Positions 7,417 to 15,945 are shown, numbered from the stretch's first letter. The stretch is 64,000 bases of DNA from Flavonifractor sp. AGMB03687 (GCF_017811815.1 NZ_JADKZI010000004.1:62001-126000); one strand, 5' to 3'. The notes: a model not told the origin generated them from the letters alone. Program-made: numbers and translations.

Positions 7417-8364
7417 ATGCTGGACAACCTGACCTACTGTCTCAATGGTACCATTCCCATTTTCCTGCTCATGCTGCTGGGAGTCGCCTTCCGCAAAATG
7501 GGCTTTTTCAGCCAGGCCTTTGCCGACAAGCTCAACAGCTATGTCTTTAAGGTGGGCCTGCCCGTAATGATGTTCAAGGATCTGACGGGCTCCGACTTCT
7601 TTGAGGTGTGGGACACCTCCTTCGTCATCTTCTGCTTCCTGGCCACCCTGTCCTCCATCCTGCTCACCGCCCTGCTCAGCCGCCTGCTGAAGGAGCCTCC
7701 CCTGCGGGGCGAGTTCATCCAGGTGGGTTACCGCAGCAGCGTGGCCCTGCTGGGAGCCGCCTTTCTGGAGAATCTGTACGGCAGCGCCGGGGCCGCCAGC
7801 CTTATCATCATCGGCGCGGTACCCCTGTACAACGCAGCAGCGGTGACGGTACTCTCCCTCACCAGCCCCAGCCAGAAGGGGCTCTCCAAGGGGGCACTGA
7901 AGAAGGTAGCCAAAGGCGTCATCACCAACCCCATCATCCTGGGCATCGTCGTGGGCCTGGCCTGGACCCTGCTGCGCATCCCCCAGCCCACCATCCTCAC
8001 CAAGACGGTGAACAGCATCTCGGCCACCGGCACTCCGCTGGGCCTCATGGCTCTGGGCGCCTCCTTTGACTGGAAGAAGGCCGTTGGCCGTATCAAGCCC
8101 GCCCTTACCGCCACCACCCTCAAGCTGGTGGTCTTTGTGGCTCTCTTCCTGCCCATCGCCGTGGCTATGGGCTTCCGGGACGACAAGCTGGTGGCAGCCC
8201 TCACCATGCTGGGCAGCCCCACCACCGTCAGCTGCTTCGTTATGGCCCGCAACATGGGCCACGAGGGTACCCTCACCTCCAGCACCGTTATGCTCACCAC
8301 CGCCTTCAGTGCCTTTACCCTCACCCTGTGGCTCTATCTGCTCAAATCCTTCGCCCTGATCTGA
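7417..8364 (+). CDS. AEC (auxin efflux carrier) family transporter
   Basis: This 315-residue membrane protein has about ten hydrophobic helices in two halves, the pattern of the AEC/BART superfamily. The N-terminal half contains NGTIPIFLLMLLGVAFRKMG and FVFKVGLPVMMF-like YVFKVGLPVMMFKDL. The C-terminal half contains ITNPIILGIVVGLAW, LGLMALGASFDW and LGSPTTVSCFVMARNMG, which are typical of the family. Firmicute members export or import small organic acids (malate, malonate and related compounds); the substrate here is unknown. The ATG at 7417 follows GGAGGAG, and the in-frame extension back to 7240 lacks a ribosome site and lies across the promoter. It is transcribed alone from the promoter at 7355-7383. 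Confidence 0.88.
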   Translation: MLDNLTYCLNGTIPIFLLMLLGVAFRKMGFFSQAFADKLNSYVFKVGLPVMMFKDLTGSDFFEVWDTSFVIFCFLATLSSILLTALLSRLLKEPPLRGEFIQVGYRSSVALLGAAFLENLYGSAGAASLIIIGAVPLYNAAAVTVLSLTSPSQKGLSKGALKKVAKGVITNPIILGIVVGLAWTLLRIPQPTILTKTVNSISATGTPLGLMALGASFDWKKAVGRIKPALTATTLKLVVFVALFLPIAVAMGFRDDKLVAALTMLGSPTTVSCFVMARNMGHEGTLTSSTVMLTTAFSAFTLTLWLYLLKSFALI

Positions 8365-8406
8365 CCCCCTTCTGCTAAAATCCACAGAGGGACAGCCCAT
8401 ACGACC

Positions 8407-8434
8407 GGGAAAAGACGGCGCTTTTCCCCCTTGC
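8407..8434 (+). terminator. Weak terminator-like hairpin after the AEC gene
   Basis: An 8-bp stem GGGAAAAG/CTTTTCCC (8407-8428) with a 6-nt loop is followed by CCTTGCATTTTG instead of a clean U-run. It lies between the AEC and MATE genes and its tail merges with the next promoter. Confidence 0.4.
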
Positions 8435-8458
8435 ATTTTGGGATGGAGACACTATACT
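8431..8458 (+). promoter_or_regulatory. Sigma-A promoter of the MATE-patatin pair
   Basis: TTGCAT (8431-8436) and TATACT (8453-8458) are spaced by 16 bp. Just downstream, around the expected start site, an inverted pair CGGTAC (8463-8468) / GTACCG (8482-8487) could be an operator or a small leader hairpin. Confidence 0.65.
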
Positions 8459-8502
8459 AATACGGTACTTTCTTTATCTCTGTACCGAAAGGATGCCGTC
8501 CC

Positions 8503-9855
8503 ATGGAACAACAAGCCCCACTCCGCCGGCGTGAGCCGGGCATTCTGTCCCTCACCTGGCCCATCTTCATTGAACTGCTGCTTCAGATGCTGGTTGGCAA
8601 CGCCGACCAGGTCATGGTGGGCCACTTCGACCCCAACGGCGTGGGCGCCATCGGCAACGCCAACCAGATCACCAACCTGGTGCTGCTGGTCTTTTCCGTG
8701 ATCTCCACCGCCTCCACCATTCTCATCTCCCGCTACCTGGGGGCCGAGGACAAGCGGCGGGTCAACGAGACCTATACCCTCTCTCTGATGGTCAACGCCA
8801 TCTTCGGACTGGCGGTGGGAGCCATCCTCATCGGCCTGTGCCGCCCCATCTTCACCCTGATGCAGATGCCGGCGGAGATCATGGACCGCGGCTGTCTGTA
8901 CCTGCGCATCATCGGCGGCGGCATGGTGTTCCAGGCCATCTACCTCACCTTCACCGCCTTCTTCCGCTCCAACCAGATGATGAAGGAGAGCATGATCGTG
9001 GCGGTGACCATGAACCTGCTCAACATCGGAGGCAACGCGGTACTCATCGGCGGAGCCTTTGGCCTGCCCGCCCTGGGTGTGGCGGGTGCCGCCCTGTCCA
9101 GCGATATCTCCCGGGTGGTGGGCGTCATCCTCATCGCCGTTCTCTTCCGCCGGAAGTTCGGCCCGGTGCTCTCCCTCAAGCTGCTGCGCCCCTTCCCCGC
9201 CGACCAGCTGCGGCGGCTGCTGCGCATCGGCATCCCCGCCGGCGGCGAGTCCATCTCCTACAACCTGTCCCAGGTGGCCATCCAGTCCATCTGCAACCTG
9301 TTCGCCATCTACGTCATCAACACCCGGGTGTATGCCAACATGTTTGCCATGCTGACCTACATGTTCGGCTCCGCCATCTCCCAGGCCGGCCAGGTCATGG
9401 TGGCCCACCTGATGGGCGCTGACCGCATTCCCGACGTGGAGCGGCTGGTGAAGCGTACCCTTCTGGCCTCCCTGGCCATCTCCGGATTGATGGCGGTCAT
9501 ACTGCTGGTGTTCTGCCAGCCCCTGCTGAGCCTCTTCACCCAGGACCCCCAGGTACTGGAGCTCTTCCGCATCATCATGATCATTGAGATCCCCCTGGAG
9601 CTGGGCCGGGCAGTGAACATGGTGATGTGCCGGGCCCTCCAGGCCTGCGGCGACATCCGCTTCCCCATCACCATCTGCATCTTCAGCGCCTGGCTTACCG
9701 CCGTGGGCGGCGGCTTCCTGCTGGCGGTGCCCATGGGTCTGGGTCTGGCGGGTCTGTGGATCGCCATGGCCTGTGACGAGTGCCTGCGTGCGGTGCTCTT
9801 CCTGCTGCGGTGGCGCAGCCGGGCCTGGTGCCGCAAAAACGTACTGTCCATGTAA
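8503..9855 (+). CDS. MATE family efflux transporter
   Basis: This 450-residue, twelve-helix exporter belongs to the multidrug and toxic-compound extrusion family. It has the N-terminal GILSLTWPIFIELLLQMLVG helix, the DQVMVGHF loop and the NAVLIGGAFGLPALGVAGAAL segment that marks the first repeat. The second repeat begins after LRRLLRIGIPAGGESISYNLS. MATE proteins use Na+ or H+ gradients to expel cationic drugs and metabolites. AAAGGA precedes the ATG. The patatin-like gene begins 17 bp after its stop, so the two are probably co-transcribed. It is not closely similar to the other MATE gene at 11924-13234: the two belong to different subgroups by their N-terminal motifs. Confidence 0.92.
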   Translation: MEQQAPLRRREPGILSLTWPIFIELLLQMLVGNADQVMVGHFDPNGVGAIGNANQITNLVLLVFSVISTASTILISRYLGAEDKRRVNETYTLSLMVNAIFGLAVGAILIGLCRPIFTLMQMPAEIMDRGCLYLRIIGGGMVFQAIYLTFTAFFRSNQMMKESMIVAVTMNLLNIGGNAVLIGGAFGLPALGVAGAALSSDISRVVGVILIAVLFRRKFGPVLSLKLLRPFPADQLRRLLRIGIPAGGESISYNLSQVAIQSICNLFAIYVINTRVYANMFAMLTYMFGSAISQAGQVMVAHLMGADRIPDVERLVKRTLLASLAISGLMAVILLVFCQPLLSLFTQDPQVLELFRIIMIIEIPLELGRAVNMVMCRALQACGDIRFPITICIFSAWLTAVGGGFLLAVPMGLGLAGLWIAMACDECLRAVLFLLRWRSRAWCRKNVLSM

Positions 9856-9872
9856 GAAAGGATGTGTTGTCC

Positions 9873-10727
9873 ATGAAGACCGGGATTGTTCTGGAGGGAG
9901 GCGCCATTCGCACCATCTTCTCCTCCGGCGTGTGCGACGCCCTGCTTACCGGCGATATCATGACGGATTATGTCATTGGCGTCTCCGCCGGTATCGCCTA
10001 CGGCGTCAGCTATGTCTCCAAACAGATCGGCCGCAATCTTGACATTATGGTAAACTACGCCAATGACAAGCGGTACATGGGCATAAGCAACCTGCTCCGC
10101 CGGGACAACCGGGCTTACTTTGGGCTGGAATTCGTGTTTGACACCATTCCCAACCAGCTCATTCCCTTCGATTACGACACCTTCAATGCCTACCCCGGTG
10201 AGGTGGAGGCGGCGGTGACCAACCTGAACACCGGCAAGGCGGAGTATCTGCCGGTGGACCGGAGTGACAAGACCTTCACTATCCTCCAGGCCACCTGCGC
10301 CATGCCCCTCCTCTTCCCTATTTTTCACATCGACGGCAAGCCCTATCTGGACGGCGGGGCCGCCGACGCCATTCCCTTTGACCGGGCCTTTTCCAAGGGC
10401 TGCGACCGGGTCATCGTGGTGCTCACCCGGGAGCGGAGCTTCCGGCGGCAGCCGGAGAAGCTCCAGCCCCTCATCGACCGGTTTTACCGGAAGTACCCCA
10501 AGTTCTGCGACACCATGCGCCGCCGGGCGGACACCTACAACGAAGCCCGGGAGAAGCTCTTTCAGCTGGAGAAGGAGGGCAAGGTGCTCCTCTTCGCCCC
10601 CCACAACACCCAGGGCTTCAGCCGCACCGAGCGGGACGTGGCCAAGATCCGGGCCCTGTGGCAGGACGGCTACGACGAGGGTACAGAACGACTGGATGAA
10701 GTGAGAGCTTTTCTGGCCGGACAATAA
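9873..10727 (+). CDS. Patatin-like phospholipase
   Basis: This 284-residue cytoplasmic acyl hydrolase carries the patatin Ser-Asp dyad. An oxyanion-type glycine-rich start, EGGAIR (residues 8-13), leads to GVSAG with Ser38 as the nucleophile, and DGG contains Asp160. The C-terminal third, with the FYRKYPKFCDTMRRRADTYN segment, matches bacterial patatins of the YjjU/RssA-like type. The start at 9873 is preceded by AAAGGA and places the glycine-rich motif at its usual distance from the N-terminus; the earlier in-frame start lies inside the MATE gene. Lipid substrates and physiological role are unknown. The strong terminator at 10729-10770 closes the unit. Confidence 0.9.
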   Translation: MKTGIVLEGGAIRTIFSSGVCDALLTGDIMTDYVIGVSAGIAYGVSYVSKQIGRNLDIMVNYANDKRYMGISNLLRRDNRAYFGLEFVFDTIPNQLIPFDYDTFNAYPGEVEAAVTNLNTGKAEYLPVDRSDKTFTILQATCAMPLLFPIFHIDGKPYLDGGAADAIPFDRAFSKGCDRVIVVLTRERSFRRQPEKLQPLIDRFYRKYPKFCDTMRRRADTYNEAREKLFQLEKEGKVLLFAPHNTQGFSRTERDVAKIRALWQDGYDEGTERLDEVRAFLAGQ

Positions 10728-10728
10728 A

Positions 10729-10770
10729 AAAGGACCCGGGCGGCGGCTGCCGCTCGGGTCTTTCTCTTTC
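10729..10770. terminator. Bidirectional terminator between convergent genes
   Basis: The stem GACCCGGGCGGC / GCCGCTCGGGTC (10733-10760) is flanked by AAAAAA on the left and TTTCTCTTTC on the right. It can stop the patatin gene on the plus strand and the anti-sigma-like gene on the minus strand. Confidence 0.85.
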
Positions 10771-11325
10771 TCAGTCCTCTTTATCCGTCTCGGTAACCAT
10801 GGCCATACCGGCATCGGCACCGGCGCCGTCGGGCAGAGCCACGTTGGTCATGGCCACAGGCTTCCCCTCCTCATCCAGGGTGACCTGGACGGAGACCTTG
10901 GCCCCCTCATCCTCCCGGGTCCAGAGGTAGCTGCCGTCCTGCTCCATGGCGTCGGTGATATCGGTCTCCTCCCCGTCCACGGTGAGGATGATGCGGCCGT
11001 CCTTCTCCTCCACCGCCGTGTCGGGCAGGCGCAGGGCGGTGACGGTCTCGCCGGTGTCATCCATCACGATCTCTTCCCGATATTCTCCCATGGCGGTAGA
11101 GGTGCGGATGGTGGCCAGCAGGCCCTGCAGCGCCTCCGGGTTGGCGGCACTTACGGTCACCATCAGGGCCGCGGTCACCGCGGCGGCGATCAGGCCCACC
11201 CGCAGCGGGCGGCGAACCGGTTTCTTCTGCTTCTGTTCTGCCATTTCAATGACCTCCTGTAGGGCTTCTTCGGAGACGTGAAGCTCCGAGCATCGTTCAC
11301 GGTACGCGTTGTGGTCGAACATCAT
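10771..11325 (-). CDS. Putative membrane anti-sigma factor
   Basis: This 184-residue protein has an acidic N-terminal cytoplasmic part (about 1-45, with an LHVSEEALQEVIEMAEQ helix), one membrane helix (about 46-63, GLIAAAVTAALMVTVSA) and an outer domain rich in Asp, Glu and Thr. The order sigma gene then single-span protein, with overlapping ends, is the classic ECF sigma / anti-sigma arrangement. The gene itself is intact. Two adjacent ATGs (11325 and 11322) follow GGAGGGGAACG; either could start it. The upstream sigma gene is broken (see 11297-11804), so the anti-sigma factor may have lost its partner. No zinc-binding HxxxCxxC anti-sigma motif is visible, so the function rests on context and topology. 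Confidence 0.6.
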   Translation of the reverse strand: MMFDHNAYRERCSELHVSEEALQEVIEMAEQKQKKPVRRPLRVGLIAAAVTAALMVTVSAANPEALQGLLATIRTSTAMGEYREEIVMDDTGETVTALRLPDTAVEEKDGRIILTVDGEETDITDAMEQDGSYLWTREDEGAKVSVQVTLDEEGKPVAMTNVALPDGAGADAGMAMVTETDKED

Positions 11326-11804
11326 CGTTCCCCTCCTCTTCTTCCAAAAGCGTCTGGCGCAGCCGGGCCCGGGCCCGCTGGAGCCAGGTCTGTACCGTGG
11401 AGGGCTTGACCCCCATGGCCGCCGCCGTCTCCTTGACGGAGCAGCCCTCGTAATAGTAGAGATAGATGGTCAGGCGTTACTTCCCATCCAGCGCCATCAC
11501 CGCCTGAAACACCTCTTCCCGGCGGTCCTCCACGGGGAACGGGGCCTAGTCCCACTCCTCCAGCGGCACCGCCCGGCGGCGCCAGAAGGAGCGCAGTACC
11601 TTCCGGCTCTCGTTGACCGCCACCCGCAGCAGCCAGTGCTTCAGGTGGTCCTCGCTCTCAAAGCCGTCCTGCTGGTAGAGCCTGAGGAGTACGGTCTGCA
11701 CCACATCCTCCGCGTCCGCCCGGGTCCGCAGGGCGTGGTAGGCCACCCGGTAGAGCATGTTCCCCATAGGTCCGGGCCGCCTGTTCAAATGTCTCGTCGG
11801 TCAT
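11297..11804 (-). pseudogene. ECF-type sigma factor, disrupted
   Basis: Joining frames gives a recognisable sigma-70 region 2 / region 4 protein: MTDETFEQAARTYG, then NMLYRVAYHALRTRADAEDVVQ, then the region 4 helix-turn-helix around GCSVKETAAAMGVKPSTVQ. Three lesions break it. A GGGG run at 11762-11765 has one base too many, shifting the frame after residue 14. TAG occurs at 11548-11546 after PLEEWD. TAA occurs at 11479-11477 in the middle of DGK-YRLTIYLYYYEG. The original start at 11804 still has AGGGAG in front. The reading frame would have run 29 nt into the anti-sigma gene. A sequencing error could explain the homopolymer shift but not both nonsense codons. Confidence 0.85.
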
Positions 11805-11883
11805 GACTACTCCCTTTCTGTGGGTTGGTTTGAAAGGCCTTTCACCAGGAATATCCCTCAGGGCAGCGAAAAATCTCACAAGG

Positions 11884-11926
11884 AACAAAAAAATTTTGGG
11901 GCGCCGGTACGACGCCCCAAAATTTA
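11884..11926 (-). terminator. Terminator overlapping the second MATE stop codon
   Basis: The 13-bp stem AAATTTTGGGGCG / CGCCCCAAAATTT (11891-11925) is followed on the minus strand by a run of T. The stop codon TAA (11926-11924) is inside the stem. Confidence 0.85.
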
Positions 11927-13234
11927 CTCCCGGCCCAACCGCCGGTAGACCGTGAAATACATGGTGAGGATACAGGCCAGACCGCCCAGCACGTTGGAGA
12001 TGGGCTCGGCCAGGAACACGCCGTCGGCCCCGAAGCCCACCAGAGGCAGGATGAGGGTCAGGGGCGCTACAATGAAGGCCTTGCGGAGCAGGGAGAAGAA
12101 CACCGCATTCTTGGACCGGCCCAGGCCCACAAAGGTGGACTGGCCGATAAACTGAAAGGCCATGAAGAAGAAGGTGGCAAAATAGATGCGGAAGGCGGGG
12201 ATACCTGCGGCAATGAGGTCGGCCTCGTTGTTGAAGATGCGGATGAGGGGCCCGGGCAGCAGCATCACCACCGCCCAAATGGCGATGGAGTACCCCACCG
12301 TCAGCACGGTGGTAAACCGGATGCCCTGGCGCACCCGCTCATACTGGCCGGCGCCGTAGTTGTATCCCAGCACCGGCTGGCTGCCGTTGGTGATGCCCTG
12401 GACCGGCATGGTGATGATCTCCCGGATGGAGTTGATCACCGTCATGACGCCCACGTACAAATCGCCGCCGTAGGCCTCCAGGGAGGCGTTGCACAGCACC
12501 TGGGCCAGGCTGTTGGTCATGGACATGACAAAGCCGGAGGTACCCAGACTCAGAATCCGCTTCACCCGGTTCGCCCGCAGCCGGAGGGCGGACAGCCGCA
12601 GTTTTAGAAGAGCCCGCTTGCCGGTAAGGAATTTCAGCACCCACACCGCCGAGCAGGCCTGGGAGATGACGGTGGCCAAGGCGGCCCCCTGCACCCCCAT
12701 GCCCAGGAGGAAGATGAAGATGGGGTCCAGCACGATGTTGACCACCGCGCCCACCGCCACCGTGATCATGCCCATACGGCTGAAGCCCTGGGCATTGATG
12801 AAGGGATTCATACCCAGGCTGATCATGACGAAGAGGGTACCCAGGATGTAGATGGTCAGGTAGTCGTTGGCGTAGGGAAAGGTCACGTCGCTGGCGCCGA
12901 ACAGGTAGAGGATGGGCCGGCGGAAGATGAGACAGAGCACCGTAAGGGCGGAGCCGAAGAGGAGCAGCAGGGCAAACGAGTTGCCCATGATCTTCTCTGC
13001 CTCTTCATTCTCTCCCCTGCCCCGGCAGATGGAGCACAGCGGGGCGCCGCCCATGCCGCACAGGTTGGCAAAGCCCATCAGGATGGAGATGATGGGCAGG
13101 CACAGACCCAGCCCTGTCAGGGCCAGGTGGCCGGGCAAGCGGCCCAGGTACATCCGGTCCACCACGTTATATAAAATATTGATGAGCTGGGCCATCGTCA
13201 TGGGCACCGCCATGGAGACGATATTGCGGGCCAT
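11924..13234 (-). CDS. MATE family efflux transporter (second copy, different subgroup)
   Basis: This 436-residue multipass exporter belongs to the DinF/NorM-related branch. Diagnostic segments are AVPMTMAQLINILYNVVDRMYLG, GLGLCLPIISILMGFANLCGMGG and GMNPFINAQGFSRMGM in the first repeat. IKRVLSLG-like VKRILSLGTSGFVMSMTNS begins the second repeat. The first ATG in frame is 13234. However, the frame continues upstream through QVKTQNDFSKGS, which matches the usual N-terminus of this subgroup, up to an ACG at 13273 that sits a short distance after AGAAGAGGTGA. The true start may therefore be ACG 13273 (a mutated ATG), adding 13 residues. The gene is divergent from the M20 amidohydrolase gene. Confidence 0.88.
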   Translation of the reverse strand: MARNIVSMAVPMTMAQLINILYNVVDRMYLGRLPGHLALTGLGLCLPIISILMGFANLCGMGGAPLCSICRGRGENEEAEKIMGNSFALLLLFGSALTVLCLIFRRPILYLFGASDVTFPYANDYLTIYILGTLFVMISLGMNPFINAQGFSRMGMITVAVGAVVNIVLDPIFIFLLGMGVQGAALATVISQACSAVWVLKFLTGKRALLKLRLSALRLRANRVKRILSLGTSGFVMSMTNSLAQVLCNASLEAYGGDLYVGVMTVINSIREIITMPVQGITNGSQPVLGYNYGAGQYERVRQGIRFTTVLTVGYSIAIWAVVMLLPGPLIRIFNNEADLIAAGIPAFRIYFATFFFMAFQFIGQSTFVGLGRSKNAVFFSLLRKAFIVAPLTLILPLVGFGADGVFLAEPISNVLGGLACILTMYFTVYRRLGRE

Positions 13235-13411
13235 ACTGCCCTTGGAGAAATCATTCTGGGTCTTGACTTGCGTGGCCGGTCACCTCTTCTCTTGCAATTT
13301 GGATGTTTTTGGGGTATACCTATAGGGAACCCAAAGCTCCGTCCTACGTAAGAGGCGGAGGCATAATAGATTATTATACTACAGTCCTAAAGTACAGGCA
13401 ATGGAAAGGGT

Positions 13412-14596
13412 ATGATTTCTTTGACACTGTTGGAGCAGGCCAAGGCCCTGGAGCCCCAGCTGCGGGCCATGAAGGACGATCTGCACCGCCACCCCGAGCT
13501 GAGCTTCCAGGAGGTGCGCACCACCGGGATTTTGAAGGAAAAGCTGACCGCCCTGGGTCTGGAGCTCATTGATCTGGGCATGGACACCGGCGTGGTGGCC
13601 GTTCTGCGGGGGGCCCGCCCCGGCAAGACCGTGGCCCTCCGGGCGGATATCGACGCCATCGCCCAGCAGGAGGCCGCCCACGACGGGGCGATGTCCCAAT
13701 GCGACGGGCTGATGCACGGCTGCGGCCATGACTTTCACACCGTGGGTCTGTACGGCGCCGCCTGCCTGCTGGCCCAGCGGCGGGAGGAGTTGGCAGGCAA
13801 CGTGGTCTTCCTCTTCCAGCCCGCCGAGGAGGTCACCCAGGGTGCCCAGGCCATGATCGACCACGGCCTGTGGGGCAAGCTGCCCGCCAAACCCGACTGT
13901 CTCTTCGGCCTCCACAACCGGCCCGAGCTGCCCGCCGGACAGATCGCCGTCATGGAGGGGCCGGTGATGTCGGGCAAGAGCCACTTTGTCATCACCCTCC
14001 ACGGCATCTCCGGCCACGGCGGCTCCCCCCACAAGTGCACTGACGTCATTGTGGCCGGTGCGGCGGTGGTCAACGCCCTCCAGACCGTGGTGAGCCGCAA
14101 CACCGATCCCCTGGAAAGCCTGGTGTGCTCCGTGCTGTCCATCCACGCCGGCACCCCGGACAACTTCGTCCCCGACGTGCTCACCATGACGGGCAGCATC
14201 CGGGCCCACGGAACCGCCGCCCATCGCCACGCCGAGGAGCGGCTAAAGGAGCTGACCCTGGGGGTATCCGCCGCCTACGGCTGCACCGCGGAGGTGGAGT
14301 TCCACCCCGGCGTGCCCGCCACCGTCAACTCCCCCGCCATGACTGCTCTGGCCCGGAAGGCCGCCCTGGCCCTGGTGGACGAGACACAGGTGGTCTCCCC
14401 CGCCCCCGACATGGGCTCCGAGGACTTTGCCGTCTTTGGCCAGGACGTGCCCGCCTTCTTCTACTGGCTGGGCTCCGGCTTCCCCGGCCAGTTCAACCCC
14501 TGCTGGCACAACGAGCACTTCCGCACCGATGATTCCGCCCTCCCTCTGGCCGCCGCTCTGCTGGCCCAGTCCGCCCTTGTGGGCCTGGAGGCCTGA
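13412..14596 (+). CDS. M20 family amidohydrolase (N-acyl-amino acid / hippurate hydrolase type)
   Basis: This 394-residue metallo-amidohydrolase belongs to the M20D group (IAA-amino acid hydrolase, HipO, AbgA relatives). The landmarks are LHRHPELSFQE near the N-terminus, LRADIDAIAQQE, MHGCGHDFHTVGLYGAACLL with metal ligands, QPAEEVTQGAQAMI with the Glu pair, and LHNRPELPAGQIAV. The dimerisation lid contains HGISGHGGSPHKCTDVIVA. The C-terminal MGSEDFAVFGQDVPAFFYWLG carries a last ligand region. Members cleave N-acyl groups from amino acids or small amides in the cytoplasm. The ATG follows AAAGG. It stands alone between the divergent MATE gene and a bidirectional terminator. The exact substrate is not readable. 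Confidence 0.9.
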   Translation: MISLTLLEQAKALEPQLRAMKDDLHRHPELSFQEVRTTGILKEKLTALGLELIDLGMDTGVVAVLRGARPGKTVALRADIDAIAQQEAAHDGAMSQCDGLMHGCGHDFHTVGLYGAACLLAQRREELAGNVVFLFQPAEEVTQGAQAMIDHGLWGKLPAKPDCLFGLHNRPELPAGQIAVMEGPVMSGKSHFVITLHGISGHGGSPHKCTDVIVAGAAVVNALQTVVSRNTDPLESLVCSVLSIHAGTPDNFVPDVLTMTGSIRAHGTAAHRHAEERLKELTLGVSAAYGCTAEVEFHPGVPATVNSPAMTALARKAALALVDETQVVSPAPDMGSEDFAVFGQDVPAFFYWLGSGFPGQFNPCWHNEHFRTDDSALPLAAALLAQSALVGLEA

Positions 14597-14607
14597 CCTA
14601 CATACAC

Positions 14608-14648
14608 AAAAAACGTCCCCCGGATCATGGATCCGGGGGACGTTTTTC
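14608..14648. terminator. Bidirectional terminator
   Basis: A perfect 14-bp stem ACGTCCCCCGGATC / GATCCGGGGGACGT (14613-14643), with loop ATG, is flanked by A6 on the left and T5 on the right. It serves the M20 gene on one side and the kinase gene on the other. Confidence 0.93.
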
Positions 14649-14650
14649 TT

Positions 14651-15895
14651 TCAGCGCAGAATGGGGGGCCGTATGCCCAGCTGCCGGGTCAGGTAGAGTT
14701 TGGCGCAGGTCTGGACACGGCTCAACAGCTCCGACACACTGGTGAGGCTGTTCCGGGTGAGCAGCAGACTCTTGGCGGTGGCGTAGTACAGCTGCATGGC
14801 GTGATGCCGGGCCACCGGGTCGCTGATAATCTTGAACTCGGCCACATCAGAGCCGTGAATGGCCAGGGTCAGGGAAATCAGGGAGGCGTAGCCCACCGCG
14901 TCGGTCAGCAGGCCGTCCAGGAAGCGTTCCCGGAATCCCTGCTGCTGGCGGTATTCCGCCTTGGCATAGCCGTCCCACAGGGCTCCGAAGGTCTGGCGAT
15001 AGGACTGGAAGAGCTGCTCGATGGTGTCCAGCAAATAGCGGCGGAACCGCTCCTCCTCATCCGGCCCGGAGAGGGGGTGGAAGAAGGAAGCGGCATAGAC
15101 ACTGAGGGTGTTGCCCAGAAAGTAGCCCAGGTCATAGGCGCAGGGACCGGCAAAGGTATACTCCATGTCGATGACCTTCATCCGGTCACCGTCGATGAAG
15201 ATATTGCCCGGGTGGAGGTCGGAGTGGATGAGGGCCTCTGCGTGGCTCATATACCGGTGACGCAGCAGGTAGGTCTCCGTCTGCACCGCCGGCTCCTCCA
15301 GCCCGGCCCGCAGGTGCATGGTCTCGGGAGCGGGCGGGAAGGGCGAGCGGTGGAGCATGCTCCATTCCTCCATGACCCGGCGCATGCCGTTGTTGGTAAA
15401 GGTCTGGGCCAGCTGCCGGAACTTCTCCCGGGACAGGTAAAATTCTGAGGTGAAAAAGGCGATGGAGGCCATGAACGCGCCGCAGTTCCGCCCCAGCTCC
15501 GGGAAGATCTGCCCCCGGGCCAGGCCGCTGCGGCAGGGGTGGAGGTAGGATACGTCCTCCATAGCGAACACGTTGTTTTCCCGGTCCACCCAGTAGACCT
15601 CGGGCACATACTGGGGCACAATGGCCCGGCGCAGCCGCAGGCTGGCCGCCTCCAGCTGATTGCGGGAGGGCGGGAGACGGTAGCTGGACTCCCGGGCAGA
15701 GCGGATGTTCTCCTGTCCCTGCTTGACGATGATGGACCGCTTGGGGTTGCTGACCTGGAAGATGTCGTTGATTAGTCCCGCCGAATCCTCCTCCTGCTCC
15801 CCGATGATACGGATCTCCAGGGGCCCCTCCTCCACAAAGGACGGATCATGGGCACGCAGATAGGTCGGCAGATTTTCTCTGGTCAGGATCAGCAT
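14651..15895 (-). CDS. Methylthioribose-kinase-like phosphotransferase
   Basis: This 414-residue protein has the APH/choline-kinase fold. The N-lobe contains NDIFQVSNPKRSIIVKQGQ, with the lysine of the ATP site. The C-lobe contains the Brenner loop LIHSDLHPGNIF (catalytic Asp) and the metal-binding DMEYTFAGPCAYDLGYFLGN. The HSDLHPGNIF plus F-x-GP-x-x-x-DLG pattern and the length match S-methyl-5-thioribose kinase (MtnK), which salvages the methylthioribose left over from S-adenosylmethionine-dependent reactions. No mtnA or other methionine-salvage gene is near, so a kinase for another small sugar or amino alcohol is possible. The start at 15895 is preceded by GGGGAGG. It ends at the bidirectional terminator. 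Confidence 0.75.
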   Translation of the reverse strand: MLILTRENLPTYLRAHDPSFVEEGPLEIRIIGEQEEDSAGLINDIFQVSNPKRSIIVKQGQENIRSARESSYRLPPSRNQLEAASLRLRRAIVPQYVPEVYWVDRENNVFAMEDVSYLHPCRSGLARGQIFPELGRNCGAFMASIAFFTSEFYLSREKFRQLAQTFTNNGMRRVMEEWSMLHRSPFPPAPETMHLRAGLEEPAVQTETYLLRHRYMSHAEALIHSDLHPGNIFIDGDRMKVIDMEYTFAGPCAYDLGYFLGNTLSVYAASFFHPLSGPDEEERFRRYLLDTIEQLFQSYRQTFGALWDGYAKAEYRQQQGFRERFLDGLLTDAVGYASLISLTLAIHGSDVAEFKIISDPVARHHAMQLYYATAKSLLLTRNSLTSVSELLSRVQTCAKLYLTRQLGIRPPILR

Positions 15896-15945
15896 GGCGG
15901 CAGTCCTCCCCTTCCCTCAAGGGACAGTATTTGCAGGATACCAAA

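Noticed and set aside
11297-11804. Sigma factor read through by stop-codon recoding
   Set aside because: Besides two nonsense codons of different types there is a frameshift, and the same codons end normal genes in this window.
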